Shown here piece after piece: positions 1 through 8,329 of a DNA stretch of 64,000 nucleotides. Location of the stretch: contig NZ_FZLO01000002.1 of the NCBI RefSeq assembly GCF_900197595.1, positions 496,001-560,000 on the forward strand. The letters are read 5' to 3'. Positions within the stretch are counted from its first letter, which is position 1. Each line of letters opens with the position of its first letter. This stretch comes from Scatolibacter rhodanostii (GTDB lineage: Bacteria > Bacillota > Clostridia > Oscillospirales > Acutalibacteraceae). The position numbers and the translations under genes are program-made. The notes under the pieces are model-generated. The model searched no databases. It was not told the origin of the DNA and saw only the letters and a program-made list of their open reading frames with translations.

Positions 1-659
1 CGAAACACCCATAGCACAACCACTGCTGCAGAAAAAAAGATAACTGTCATTAGAGGCACTAATTTTTCTGTTATTTTCACCGCAAATTGCATACCGCCCA
101 CTGCCACAAAAAAGAGAACAGCGGCTAAAATGAAGCCTGACATTTCCGGGGAAATTCCAAACTCTGAAAAGGCCGAAGCCGCCGCATTGACTTGTACCAT
201 ATTGCCCATGGCTAAAGAAGAAAGAAAGCATCCAACCGCATACAAAGCCGCCAAAGGTTTTCCTATCTTTTTTACTCTTTCTATGTACCCTAACGGCCCT
301 TTTTTCTGGGGATATTTGGCCGCCAGCATATTTTCTGCAAACAAGGTCATCATGCCAAACAACGCAGAGATACACATCCATAAAATAGCCCCTGGCCCAC
401 CAGTGCCAACAGCTACCGCCACACCAACAATATTTCCGGTTCCAATTGAGCCTCCCAGTGCTGCTGTTAACGCCTGAAAAGAAGAAATCTTTCCTTTCTC
501 TGATTTTGACCCAAAAAGGGCTGTTTTCATCCAAAATTTGCTCTTTCTAATTTGAAAGAATTTGCTTTTAAGGGACAGCCAAATTCCCACAATCAAAATT
601 GGAATGAGAACATGCCAACCCCAAAGCATATTGCTAATTGTCTGCAGTATATTTCTCAT
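1..659 (-). CDS. Alanine/glycine:cation symporter (AGCS family), C-terminal part outside window
   Basis: Inner-membrane sodium- or proton-coupled amino acid uptake carrier. Reading leftward from the ATG at 659 the product starts MRNILQTISNML and has a hydrophobic first helix. It then shows the AGCS signature around residues 65-95, including GGSIGTGNIVGVA and GGPGAIFWMW, which is diagnostic for this family. About 219 residues are visible of the roughly 450-500 usual for the family; the rest runs past the window edge. The purine-rich GGAAAGGA lies directly against the ATG, which is tighter than usual. No in-frame ATG, GTG or TTG exists just upstream, so this start is the best available. The exact substrate cannot be told from sequence. 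Confidence 0.9.
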   Translation of the reverse strand, partial: MRNILQTISNMLWGWHVLIPILIVGIWLSLKSKFFQIRKSKFWMKTALFGSKSEKGKISSFQALTAALGGSIGTGNIVGVAVAVGTGGPGAILWMCISALFGMMTLFAENMLAAKYPQKKGPLGYIERVKKIGKPLAALYAVGCFLSSLAMGNMVQVNAAASAFSEFGISPEMSGFILAAVLFFVAVGGMQFAVKITEKLVPLMTVIFFSAAVVVLWVF

Positions 660-731
660 TCCTTTCCAGAAAAATATGTTTTGGTATCTATTTATATTGA
701 ATTGAGATTTACAACCTTGTATGATTCCCTT

Positions 732-1274
732 TTAATTTGTCAGCTCATAAAATTCTAAAACAGAATAGATAGACCTTGACAAATTTTTTGCAATTTCATC
801 CGTATGATGGGTCAGCCATATTTCATCTTGCGGATTGTCATGATAAATGAGCTCTGCCAAAATTGCTGTAGCTTTTGTTTTACGTAATTCATCTAGAGCG
901 GTAACAGAATCTACCTGTACCAAGTTCGGCTCAGGATAAATTTTTTTGTAACTTTCCGCTATGCTCTGGGCAATTTCTTTTCCTTTTGTATCGTGTTCAT
1001 AATAAAAAAACTGCGCTCCTTTTCTTCTACCCTTATAATGTAAACAGGCTTCATTAGAACGCAAAGCAAGGTGTAAATCATATGTATCTGCATTTGCATC
1101 ACGTATTAGGGCCGGCATTTTGAGCTCTTCTGGAGAAATTACGCAAATCACCCCTTTATTGGCTAAGTCATTGGCTATTAACTGCGCCATTTCACTCATC
1201 CAAAAGCTTTCATCTCCGCCATTTGGATATTGCCGGTTTCGTTTTCTTGGCAAACTGATATAGATTTTTGCCAT
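732..1274 (-). CDS. N-acetylmuramoyl-L-alanine amidase-like protein (Amidase_3 fold)
   Basis: Probable zinc-dependent cell-wall amidase that cuts the bond between MurNAc and the stem peptide. The 180-residue product begins IYISLPRKRN, then carries DLHLALRSNEA (zinc-binding His as in the SLHxNA motif) and LAELIYHDNPQDEIWL, which matches the end motif with the catalytic Glu. The usual N-terminal GHGG zinc ligand is absent. A short clostridial subfamily instead begins with IYxSPS and has an acidic residue at that position, so this may be such a variant rather than a dead enzyme. There is no signal peptide. GGAGGGTG sits 4-5 bases before the ATG. It follows the deacetylase gene by 35 bp and is probably co-transcribed. 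Confidence 0.7.
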   Translation of the reverse strand: MAKIYISLPRKRNRQYPNGGDESFWMSEMAQLIANDLANKGVICVISPEELKMPALIRDANADTYDLHLALRSNEACLHYKGRRKGAQFFYYEHDTKGKEIAQSIAESYKKIYPEPNLVQVDSVTALDELRKTKATAILAELIYHDNPQDEIWLTHHTDEIAKNLSRSIYSVLEFYELTN

Positions 1275-1309
1275 TCTACACCCTCCATTTTACCTGAATT
1301 TCCTCTGTT

Positions 1310-2209
1310 TTATTCTATCGCCAACTTCATTTTTTTCTCAAAAAATTCTTTTGTTGTAATTCCCGAGGGACGCACAAAGCGGCCTAAATTATAAAGCGAG
1401 TCTTTATCTCGAGTAATCACACTAATTTTTTCGGCTGACGTCAATGTCGCTGAAAACCCCATTTCTTTAATCAACTCGGGTGTAGTCTTACTGACCGCCC
1501 CAAAGGGGTAAGCAAAAGCGGTGGGTCTTTTCCCCACATGTTTTTCAATTTCATCTTGTGCTTTCAGCAAATCATTTTCTATTGCTTTTTTGTAGCTTTC
1601 ATCCGACTCGCCTTGCTTCTTTTTAACTCCTTTTCTGGCACCTATGGTGTGCATATCATAGCTATGGTTCTGAACCTCTATCCTCCCTGAATCGCTCATT
1701 TCTTTCAGCATATCCCAAGTCAAATGGGAGTAATAGGCATTCTCCTCTTGAGAAGCCGTGAATAACTCTGTCACAGAAACAATGGGAGAAACTACAAATT
1801 TGCAGTCTAGTTTTTCGGCAATTTCCATTCCGTAAAGATAATTGTTGTAATAACCGTCATCAAAGGTAATCATTACCGGTTTTGCAGGCAAATTTCCTCC
1901 GTTTGTATAATTAATTAGGTCTTGTACTACCACTGTTTCATAACCATTTTCTTTTAAATAAGTTAAATCTTTTTCCAATGTATCCGGAGAAATAACATAT
2001 TCGCCATGACGGCTTGGGTCTTTTAACAACGAATGATACATCACCACCGGAACGGCTATGCTCTCTTCGGTATTCGTTTGAATTGAATTATCTGCTTGTT
2101 TTGGAGCGAAAAAATGTATGGCTAAAAAAGTAAGCCCAAGCAGGGCCAAAATAGATAAAATTTTAAGACGAGTTACCTTTATAACGCTATATTTCCAACT
2201 ACTCTTCAT
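1310..2209 (-). CDS. Membrane-anchored polysaccharide deacetylase (NodB domain)
   Basis: Predicted metal-dependent N-deacetylase acting on peptidoglycan or a surface polysaccharide outside the membrane. The 299-residue product has a basic N-terminus and one hydrophobic anchor (about residues 17-34), then a NodB homology domain. Visible motifs are VPVVMYHSLL, the metal/catalytic motif TFDDGYY, the His-x4-His metal ligands in NHSYDMH, and AFAYPFG. The arrangement fits the PgdA/PdaA-type carbohydrate esterase 4 family. AGGTGG lies 7 bases before the ATG. The amidase-like gene follows on the same strand, which suggests a two-gene cell-wall modification unit. Substrate specificity is not visible. 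Confidence 0.88.
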   Translation of the reverse strand: MKSSWKYSVIKVTRLKILSILALLGLTFLAIHFFAPKQADNSIQTNTEESIAVPVVMYHSLLKDPSRHGEYVISPDTLEKDLTYLKENGYETVVVQDLINYTNGGNLPAKPVMITFDDGYYNNYLYGMEIAEKLDCKFVVSPIVSVTELFTASQEENAYYSHLTWDMLKEMSDSGRIEVQNHSYDMHTIGARKGVKKKQGESDESYKKAIENDLLKAQDEIEKHVGKRPTAFAYPFGAVSKTTPELIKEMGFSATLTSAEKISVITRDKDSLYNLGRFVRPSGITTKEFFEKKMKLAIE

Positions 2210-2317
2210 ACTTGCACCACCTCATCAGTAATAGATAGTCGCTGCCCCCTCATTTTATTCGTATTTCATATTTTATCTATACAATTTAGTCATTTTCCTT
2301 ACAAATTATGAACTCCA

Positions 2318-2346
2318 TTGACTTTTATATGGATACATGCTAAAGT
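2318..2346 (+). promoter_or_regulatory. Sigma-A type promoter of the ABC exporter operon
   Basis: TTGACT (2318-2323), a 17-bp spacer and TAAAGT (2341-2346) form a plausible vegetative promoter. Initiation would fall near 2353, about 8 bases before the first inverted repeat of the leader, so the transcript would begin with structured RNA. Confidence 0.6.
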
Positions 2347-2352
2347 GAAAAC

Positions 2353-2652
2353 ACCGTTGTTTATCCCAGAATTACCCCTTATTATAAACAACCTCGCAAA
2401 GACTTTCTGGGATAATGCGCCGTCTGTCGTGTAGGCGGCCAATAAAAGCCGGAGAGCAAATGATTCTTTCGGTGTGCTAGAATCATTTTCTCTCCGGCTT
2501 TCTGACTTTAAAAGTCTTAAAAACGGAAAACCTTATCTTCATCCGTTATCGGTCCGTTACACCGCAGAAGATAGGAAAAGAAGAACCGTTACAGGCAGGA
2601 TATCCTGCGTAGCGATACATTATTTGATGTATCGGAAAGGCAAGGTAAATTC
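2353..2652 (+). promoter_or_regulatory. Hairpin-rich 5' leader of the ABC exporter operon (candidate riboregulator or attenuator)
   Basis: About 300 bases between the promoter and the first ABC gene are packed with inverted repeats. Arms 2361-2371 and 2405-2415 (TTATCCCAGAA/TTCTGGGATAA) pair perfectly. Arms 2419-2425 and 2433-2439 form a GC-rich stem with a 7-nt loop. Arms 2445-2467 and 2479-2501 form a very long stem (GCCGGAGAG plus AAATGATTCT with their complements). Further stems lie at 2534-2540/2567-2573, 2595-2608 (a palindrome) and 2613-2620/2627-2634; the last ends just before the ribosome binding site. The long stem is followed by TTTCTGACTTT, a weak U-tract, so conditional termination is possible. 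I do not recognise the element as a known riboswitch class. Confidence 0.55.
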
Positions 2653-4461
2653 ATGAAAAAAAACAAATCCCCAAAGGGGGGTATTCTTCGTTTTTATCCT
2701 TTTACAAAAGGGTTTCGCTTTTCTTTTTGCTTATCTGCTGTGGCATTATTATTCTCTATTATTGCCAACTATATGACCCCACAGGTGGTTCGCTTCACGG
2801 TAGACTCTGTTATAGGGGACACCCCTTTTCAGCTTCCTACTATTCTGGTCAAGTGGATTGAACAGGCTGGTGGCCGTGAATTTTTGCAACAGAACATTAT
2901 CTTATGTGCAGCCGCTGCTGTTTTTTTTGCGGTGCTCTCTGGGATTTTCGACTATATTTATCGCATGCGCATTGCCAAAGCTAGCGAAGGCACAGCAGAA
3001 CAACTACGAAATAAATTATTTGACCACATTCAAAAGCTTCCTTTTGCATGGCATGACAAACATCAAACCGGTGACATGATTCAGCGTTGCACACAAGATG
3101 TTAATATGCTGCTTAACTTCATTCGAAGCCAGCTGCTTGAAATTATTCGTACCGTGCTGCTGCTTGTGGTTTCTCTTATTCTGATGTTCATGATGAACGT
3201 CAAGCTTTCACTCATTATCTCCGCTTTCTTACCTATCTTAATGCTTTCTTCTGTTGTCTTTTTTAAGCTGACAGGGAAAAAATTTTTACAGGCTGACGAA
3301 ACAGAGGGTGAACTAACGGCCATGGCACAAGAAAATCTTACTGGGGTTCGAGTGGTAAGAGCTTTTGGCCGTGAGCGTTTCGAAATTGATCGCTTTCGCC
3401 AAAAAAGCCATGAATTGGCTGATTTTTGGATTGGCTTGTCCAAGCTGATGAGCTTGAACTGGGGTTCAGGTGATTTATTAGCCGCCCTGCAAGTGCTGGT
3501 TTCGATTATTTCCGGTATTTTCTTTGTTGTGAACGGTGAAATCACCACAGGCGAATACATGACTTTTTTTGCCTATACTTCGATGATTGTTTGGCCGGCA
3601 CGAAGCCTTGGCAGACTTTTAGGCGAGCTGAGCAAATCAGAAATCAGCTCGGTCCGACTGCTTGAAATTTTAGACGCCGAAGAAGAAAAAGACTGCGAAA
3701 ATCCTCTGACACCTGACATGGATGGCGATATTGTCTTTGACAATGTCAGTTTCTGCTATTCAGGTTCTCAAGATGTACTTAAAAATGTCTCTTTTACCAT
3801 TCCAGCTGGTTCGACTTTTGGCGTTTTAGGCGCAACCGGCAGCGGCAAATCAACCTTGATCAGCTTGCTTGACCGTCTCTATGAATTACCTGAAAACCAC
3901 GGTAAAATTACAATTGGCGGCGTGCCTGTTTCACAGATTAAACTCACTCATTTGCGCAAACATATTGGTGTAGTGCTGCAAGAACCTTTTCTCTTTTCTA
4001 AGTCATTTAAAGAGGGAATCGCCGACGGTGCACAAAGTGCTGAACTGTCTGTAGTGCGCCATTTTGCAAAACTTGCCGTCATTGATGAAGCAATTTCAAG
4101 CTTCTCTGAAGGCTATGAAACACCAATTGGTGAGCGAGGTGTGACAATTTCAGGCGGACAAAAACAGCGCGTGGCAATTGCCAGAATGCTGATGCAGAAC
4201 ACCCCCATCAAAATTTTTGACGATTCGCTCTCTGCCGTTGACATGGAAACCGACACAAAGATTCGCCAATCTCTGCAAGAAAATGTATCAGGAACCACTA
4301 TTTTGATTGCCCATCGCATTACCACGCTAATGAACGCCGACCGCATTCTAGTGCTAGACAAAGGCGAGGTCAGTCAAATTGGTACACACCGAGAGCTTAT
4401 TGCAGAAGACGGCATTTACAAACGCATTTACGATGCACAGAGTGCCAGCCGCAATTCTTAA
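2653..4461 (+). CDS. Heterodimeric ABC exporter subunit, permease fused to degenerate-site ATPase
   Basis: Membrane exporter half-transporter of 602 residues: six-helix permease domain (about 1-330) followed by an ATPase domain. Visible motifs are Walker A GATGSGKST, Q-loop VLQEPFLFS, signature ISGGQKQRVAIA, Walker B IKIFDDSLSAVD and switch IAHR. The catalytic base after Walker B is Asp instead of Glu (DDS rather than DES), the hallmark of the degenerate nucleotide site in heterodimeric exporters such as LmrCD, BmrCD and TM287/288. AAGG lies 7 bases before the ATG. The gene is preceded by a structured leader and followed after 56 bp by its partner. Likely cargo is drugs, lipids or peptides; the sequence does not say which. 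Confidence 0.92.
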   Translation: MKKNKSPKGGILRFYPFTKGFRFSFCLSAVALLFSIIANYMTPQVVRFTVDSVIGDTPFQLPTILVKWIEQAGGREFLQQNIILCAAAAVFFAVLSGIFDYIYRMRIAKASEGTAEQLRNKLFDHIQKLPFAWHDKHQTGDMIQRCTQDVNMLLNFIRSQLLEIIRTVLLLVVSLILMFMMNVKLSLIISAFLPILMLSSVVFFKLTGKKFLQADETEGELTAMAQENLTGVRVVRAFGRERFEIDRFRQKSHELADFWIGLSKLMSLNWGSGDLLAALQVLVSIISGIFFVVNGEITTGEYMTFFAYTSMIVWPARSLGRLLGELSKSEISSVRLLEILDAEEEKDCENPLTPDMDGDIVFDNVSFCYSGSQDVLKNVSFTIPAGSTFGVLGATGSGKSTLISLLDRLYELPENHGKITIGGVPVSQIKLTHLRKHIGVVLQEPFLFSKSFKEGIADGAQSAELSVVRHFAKLAVIDEAISSFSEGYETPIGERGVTISGGQKQRVAIARMLMQNTPIKIFDDSLSAVDMETDTKIRQSLQENVSGTTILIAHRITTLMNADRILVLDKGEVSQIGTHRELIAEDGIYKRIYDAQSASRNS

Positions 4462-4517
4462 TTGCAGCAGCCATGTGCTCTTTTCGGTCTGCCAGTCAGA
4501 CCCTTGTGAGGTGACTT

Positions 4518-6347
4518 ATGAACGAACAAAAAGATATTAAAATTGGATTTTCTTCTCTGAAAGTATGGGGACGAATGATTCCTTACTTAAAGCCCTACAA
4601 AAAATCTTTGATTGCCATCGGTGTGTTAATGATGATTAACGCTGCTGTCGATGTCATCTATCCCATTTTGGCAGGGCGTGCTGTCAGCCAATTCGTTGAG
4701 CCCCGTCGAACCGAGGGACTCTTGACCTTTGGCCTGATCTACTTGGCCATCATCATTCTTCAAACCTTCTCTACTATTCTTTTTCTGCGTCAAGCTCTTT
4801 TTACCGAGACCAAAATTCGCAGAGATTTGTGCATTACACTCTTTGATCATTTGCAAACACTTAGCTTTTCTTATTATAATGTCACGCCAGTTGGCACGAT
4901 TCTTTCTCGTGTGATGAGTGACACTGAACGTATTGGCGCTGCTTTTACATGGAGTCTTGTCGATGTATGCTGGAGTTCTGCCTATTTGATTGGCTGCATT
5001 GGCTCTATGCTTTTTATCAACTGGAAGCTCGCCTTAATGATTATCGTTATTATCCCTATTATTGGATTTTTAACCATCAAATTTCAGAAAAGAATTTTGG
5101 CTACCAATCGTGAAGTACGCCGAGTCAATTCTGAAATCACCCGCCACTATAACGAAGGTATTTCAGGTTCAAAAACTTCTAAAACAATGGTTATTGAAGA
5201 CAAGAACACATCCGCTTTCAAGAAAGTTACACAAGAAATGCGCTCAAAATCAGTGCATTTGGCTTTTCTTGGTTCCGTCTATGTTCCGATTATCGTGTTC
5301 TTAACCTCTCTTGCTGTTGCTTTTGTGCTGACAAGCGGTGGAAGCATGGCGATGAATCGTTTAATTGATATCGGTACACTGACTATTTTCATCAACTATG
5401 CGCTGACCATTTCACACCCTGTGCAAAGCTTTGCCAATACAATCACTAATTTTTTCTCAACACAGGCAAACGTAGAACGTGTTTTTGAGTTGCTTGACAG
5501 CAAGCCTGAAATTACGGACACTCCTGAAGTTGTTGCCAAATATGGCACCTCTTTTGAGCCTAAAATTGACAATTGGGAAGCCATTGAGGGCAACATCACG
5601 TTTGAAAATGTTTCCTTCATGTATTCAGACGGCACCGAATATGTTCTTGAGGATTTTAATCTCGATATTCCTACCGGCACAACGATTGCCATTGTCGGTG
5701 AAACCGGAGCGGGAAAATCCACCCTTGTTAATCTTGCTTGTCGTTTCTTCGAACCCACAAAGGGTCGCATTTTGATTGACGGCAAAGACTATAAAGACCG
5801 CAGTATGCTGTGGCTGCACAGCAATATTGGTTATGTTCTGCAAACCCCTCACCTGTTTTCAGGTTCTGTGAAAGAAAATATTCGCTACGGCCGCCTCGAC
5901 GCCACTGATGATGAAATTATTGACGCTGCCAAACTTGTGGGTGCTCATGATTTTATCATGAAAATGGAAAAAGGTTATGACAGCGATGTCGGCGAGGGTG
6001 GCGGACAGCTTTCCACCGGCGAAAAGCAGCTCGTTTCTTTTGCTCGTGCGGTATTATCTAATCCCCGCATTTTTGTGCTGGACGAGGCAACTTCTTCTAT
6101 TGATACGCACACCGAGCAGATTATTCAGACCGCTATTTCTACTCTGCTTGAAAATCGTACTTCTTTCTTAATTGCCCACCGTTTATCCACCATTCGTCAA
6201 GCTGATTTGATTTTGGTCGTAAAGCATGGCAAGATTATTGAAAGAGGCACACACCATGACTTGATGAAAAACGGTGGCTACTACGCCGATCTTTATAACA
6301 AGCAATTTGAAGATGAAACTGCTGAAACCGTGTTTGCAGGGCAGTAA
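4518..6347 (+). CDS. Heterodimeric ABC exporter subunit, permease fused to canonical ATPase
   Basis: Partner half-transporter of 609 residues, with a six-helix permease domain (about 1-340) and a C-terminal ATPase. Motifs are Walker A GETGAGKST, Q-loop VLQTPHLFS, signature LSTGEKQLVSFARA, Walker B IFVLDEATSSID with the catalytic Glu, and IAHR. The signature reads LSTGE instead of LSGGQ. In this exporter class the altered signature pairs with the degenerate Walker B of the partner, so the two genes together give one active and one degenerate site. GAGGTG precedes the ATG by 6 bases. Transcription ends at the terminator near 6386-6427. Confidence 0.92.
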   Translation: MNEQKDIKIGFSSLKVWGRMIPYLKPYKKSLIAIGVLMMINAAVDVIYPILAGRAVSQFVEPRRTEGLLTFGLIYLAIIILQTFSTILFLRQALFTETKIRRDLCITLFDHLQTLSFSYYNVTPVGTILSRVMSDTERIGAAFTWSLVDVCWSSAYLIGCIGSMLFINWKLALMIIVIIPIIGFLTIKFQKRILATNREVRRVNSEITRHYNEGISGSKTSKTMVIEDKNTSAFKKVTQEMRSKSVHLAFLGSVYVPIIVFLTSLAVAFVLTSGGSMAMNRLIDIGTLTIFINYALTISHPVQSFANTITNFFSTQANVERVFELLDSKPEITDTPEVVAKYGTSFEPKIDNWEAIEGNITFENVSFMYSDGTEYVLEDFNLDIPTGTTIAIVGETGAGKSTLVNLACRFFEPTKGRILIDGKDYKDRSMLWLHSNIGYVLQTPHLFSGSVKENIRYGRLDATDDEIIDAAKLVGAHDFIMKMEKGYDSDVGEGGGQLSTGEKQLVSFARAVLSNPRIFVLDEATSSIDTHTEQIIQTAISTLLENRTSFLIAHRLSTIRQADLILVVKHGKIIERGTHHDLMKNGGYYADLYNKQFEDETAETVFAGQ

Positions 6348-6385
6348 CGCTAACAAATCTAATCTAGAACATTAATCTACTTAAT

Positions 6386-6427
6386 AAAGATGAAGCAAGA
6401 GTTTTTCACTGCTTGCTTCATCTTTTT
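6386..6427 (+). terminator. Rho-independent terminator after the ABC exporter operon
   Basis: Arms AAAGATGAAGCAAG (6386-6399) and CTTGCTTCATCTTT (6412-6425) pair fully around a 12-nt loop and run into a T tract. Confidence 0.85.
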
Positions 6428-6521
6428 ATCTTTTAAAGTTTCTTTGGTTTGTCTATACAAATAGGGTCAAACATGGTATCGTAAAGAGTAGATTTAAATT
6501 CAACCTGAAAGGGGATTGTTT

Positions 6522-7634
6522 ATGATTAAGCATCCGCCCCTCGGCATTTATATACATGTTCCGTTTTGTTCTCAAAAATGCCCGTATTGTGACTTTTATT
6601 CGCTGCCCCCAAAAGGCAACCTTGCCGCCGAGTATATCCATGCACTGCAAGTAGCTATGCAAAAATATGCTCATTTGGGGCTTTCGGTTGACACGGTTTA
6701 TTTTGGAGGTGGCACACCCAGCTTGCTCGGTGCAGAAAATTTGGTGCGCATTCTTACGATAGTCAAAGAAAATTTTGCTGTATCAGAGCAAGCCGAAATT
6801 ACTTGTGAAGCAAACCCAGGAAATCTGTCCAACTCTTTTTTCGCTAAACTGAAACAAGGAGGGTTCAACCGCCTTTCTTTTGGTATGCAGTCGGCAAACG
6901 AAACCGAGCTGCGCTGTCTTGGCCGTCAGCACAGTGCTGACGACGTTAAAAAAGCGGTTCAGTCAGCACAGGAATTTGGTTTTGATAATATCTCAGTTGA
7001 TTTAATGTTGGGCATACCTGAAAGCTCTGCCGAGCATTTGAGGGAATCTATGAATTTTGTGGGTGAGCTAAACATTCAGCACGTTTCCGCTTATATGCTG
7101 AAAATTGAAGAAAATACGCCTTTTTATACAAAACGCGAGACGCTTACTGTCCCCGATGATGATGGTATGGCTGACCTTTATCAGCTTTGTACAGACACTT
7201 TGCCAGCCAAAGGCTTTGCGCAGTATGAAATCAGCAATTTTGCTAAATTGGGCTTTGAAAGCCGCCACAATCTAAAATATTGGCATTGTGAAGAATATTT
7301 GGGATTCGGCCCCTCTGCCCATTCTTTTTATGAGGGTAATCGCTTTTACTATCCTCGCAGCGTGAACCATTTTCTTGCCGGAAAAGCCCCCCTCTCTGAT
7401 GGAACCGGAGGAGACTTTGAAGAATTTGCCATGCTAAACTTACGACTTCGAGAGGGTATTTCGCGCTCTGCCTGTGAGGAACATTTTGACGATGGCAAAG
7501 CTCAATTTAATGTTTTACTGGCCAACGTAAAGAAATGTCCTCCTCACCTTCTCCTAGCGAATCCTCAAAGAATTGCATTAACACCAGCGGGTTTTGCTGT
7601 CTCTAACGCAGTGATTTTAACGTTGCTTTCTTAA
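6522..7634 (+). CDS. hemW: Radical SAM heme chaperone HemW (coproporphyrinogen oxidase-like)
   Basis: Cytoplasmic radical SAM protein of 370 residues. HemW binds heme and a [4Fe-4S] cluster and is thought to insert heme into target proteins; older annotations call it oxygen-independent coproporphyrinogen III oxidase. The N-terminus shows IYIHVPFCSQKCPYCDF, with the CxxxCxxC cluster motif. VYFGGGTPSLL, the SVDLMLGIP strand and the C-terminal HemN-type domain (HNLKYWHCEEYLGFGPSAHS) follow. I chose the ATG at 6522 because GAAAGGGG ends 7 bases before it; the in-frame TTG at 6516 would lie inside that spacing. It stands alone between a terminator and the VanZ-like gene. Confidence 0.92.
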   Translation: MIKHPPLGIYIHVPFCSQKCPYCDFYSLPPKGNLAAEYIHALQVAMQKYAHLGLSVDTVYFGGGTPSLLGAENLVRILTIVKENFAVSEQAEITCEANPGNLSNSFFAKLKQGGFNRLSFGMQSANETELRCLGRQHSADDVKKAVQSAQEFGFDNISVDLMLGIPESSAEHLRESMNFVGELNIQHVSAYMLKIEENTPFYTKRETLTVPDDDGMADLYQLCTDTLPAKGFAQYEISNFAKLGFESRHNLKYWHCEEYLGFGPSAHSFYEGNRFYYPRSVNHFLAGKAPLSDGTGGDFEEFAMLNLRLREGISRSACEEHFDDGKAQFNVLLANVKKCPPHLLLANPQRIALTPAGFAVSNAVILTLLS

Positions 7635-7766
7635 AGTCTATTTTATTCCACCTAACTAGCTTTTTAGATTGCTTAACCATGACTTTAGTTTTATCGCCAT
7701 AAAGGCACGTAAAATTATTGGTATTTTCAGCTTTTCTATAAATTCACAAATAAACTCAATAAAGGG

Positions 7767-8261
7767 ATGAACGTTCAATTGCCTTGGATATTTTCAAAAA
7801 AACAAATTTTTTATCTGCGAATAATTGGTATAATCGGTACTCTTTTCTGCATGACTGCTATTTTTCTATTTTCTGCTCAAGACGGCGAAAAGAGCGGTGC
7901 TCTCAGTGGTGGTTTGCTCCATATGCTTCTTCAGTTTTTTCTACCACAGGCCACCCCCGCAGAATATGAATGGTTGAGCTTCTTCATTCGTAAATGTGCT
8001 CATTTTTCCATTTACACTGCCACCTCTATCTTTTTATCTATTTTAGCGGTTACCTTTCCCCTCTCTCTTGTCAAGAAACTAATCTTTGTATTGATGGCTG
8101 GCTTTTTATATGCGGTTTCCGATGAAATTCACCAACTATTTATCCCTGGCCGTGCCGGCAGTTTTAAAGACGTTTTGATTGATACCTGCGGTGTCCTTGT
8201 AGGAATGTCTGTTACTTTTCTATGCTTTTATTTTGTTCAGAAGAAGAAAAACAAAACGTGA
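7767..8261 (+). CDS. VanZ family membrane protein
   Basis: Small integral membrane protein of 164 residues with about four hydrophobic helices (roughly 15-35, 72-92, 100-120 and 137-158). VanZ motifs are clear: RKCAHFSIYTA, AVSDEIHQLFIPGRAGSF and KDVLIDTCGVLVG. VanZ itself gives low-level teicoplanin resistance in enterococci, but most chromosomal relatives have no known role. AAAGGG touches the ATG with no spacer. A TTG 12 bases further (7779) might be the true start, and the N-terminal few residues are uncertain. The bidirectional terminator follows immediately. Confidence 0.85.
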   Translation: MNVQLPWIFSKKQIFYLRIIGIIGTLFCMTAIFLFSAQDGEKSGALSGGLLHMLLQFFLPQATPAEYEWLSFFIRKCAHFSIYTATSIFLSILAVTFPLSLVKKLIFVLMAGFLYAVSDEIHQLFIPGRAGSFKDVLIDTCGVLVGMSVTFLCFYFVQKKKNKT

Positions 8262-8271
8262 ATCTTTTATA

Positions 8272-8306
8272 AAAAAAGCCTTGCCAAAAAACGGCAAGGC
8301 TTTTTT
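8272..8306. terminator. Bidirectional terminator between convergent genes
   Basis: Arms AAAAAAGCCTTGCC (8272-8285) and GGCAAGGCTTTTTT (8293-8306) are perfect complements with a 7-nt loop. T runs on both strands serve the VanZ-like gene and the convergent glycosylase gene. Confidence 0.92.
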
Positions 8307-8329
8307 CAATTGACTATCCCCATTAGATT

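Noticed and set aside
130-477. 115-residue plus-strand frame at the left edge
   Set aside because: Antisense shadow of the AGCS symporter, whose signature motifs lie on the minus strand.
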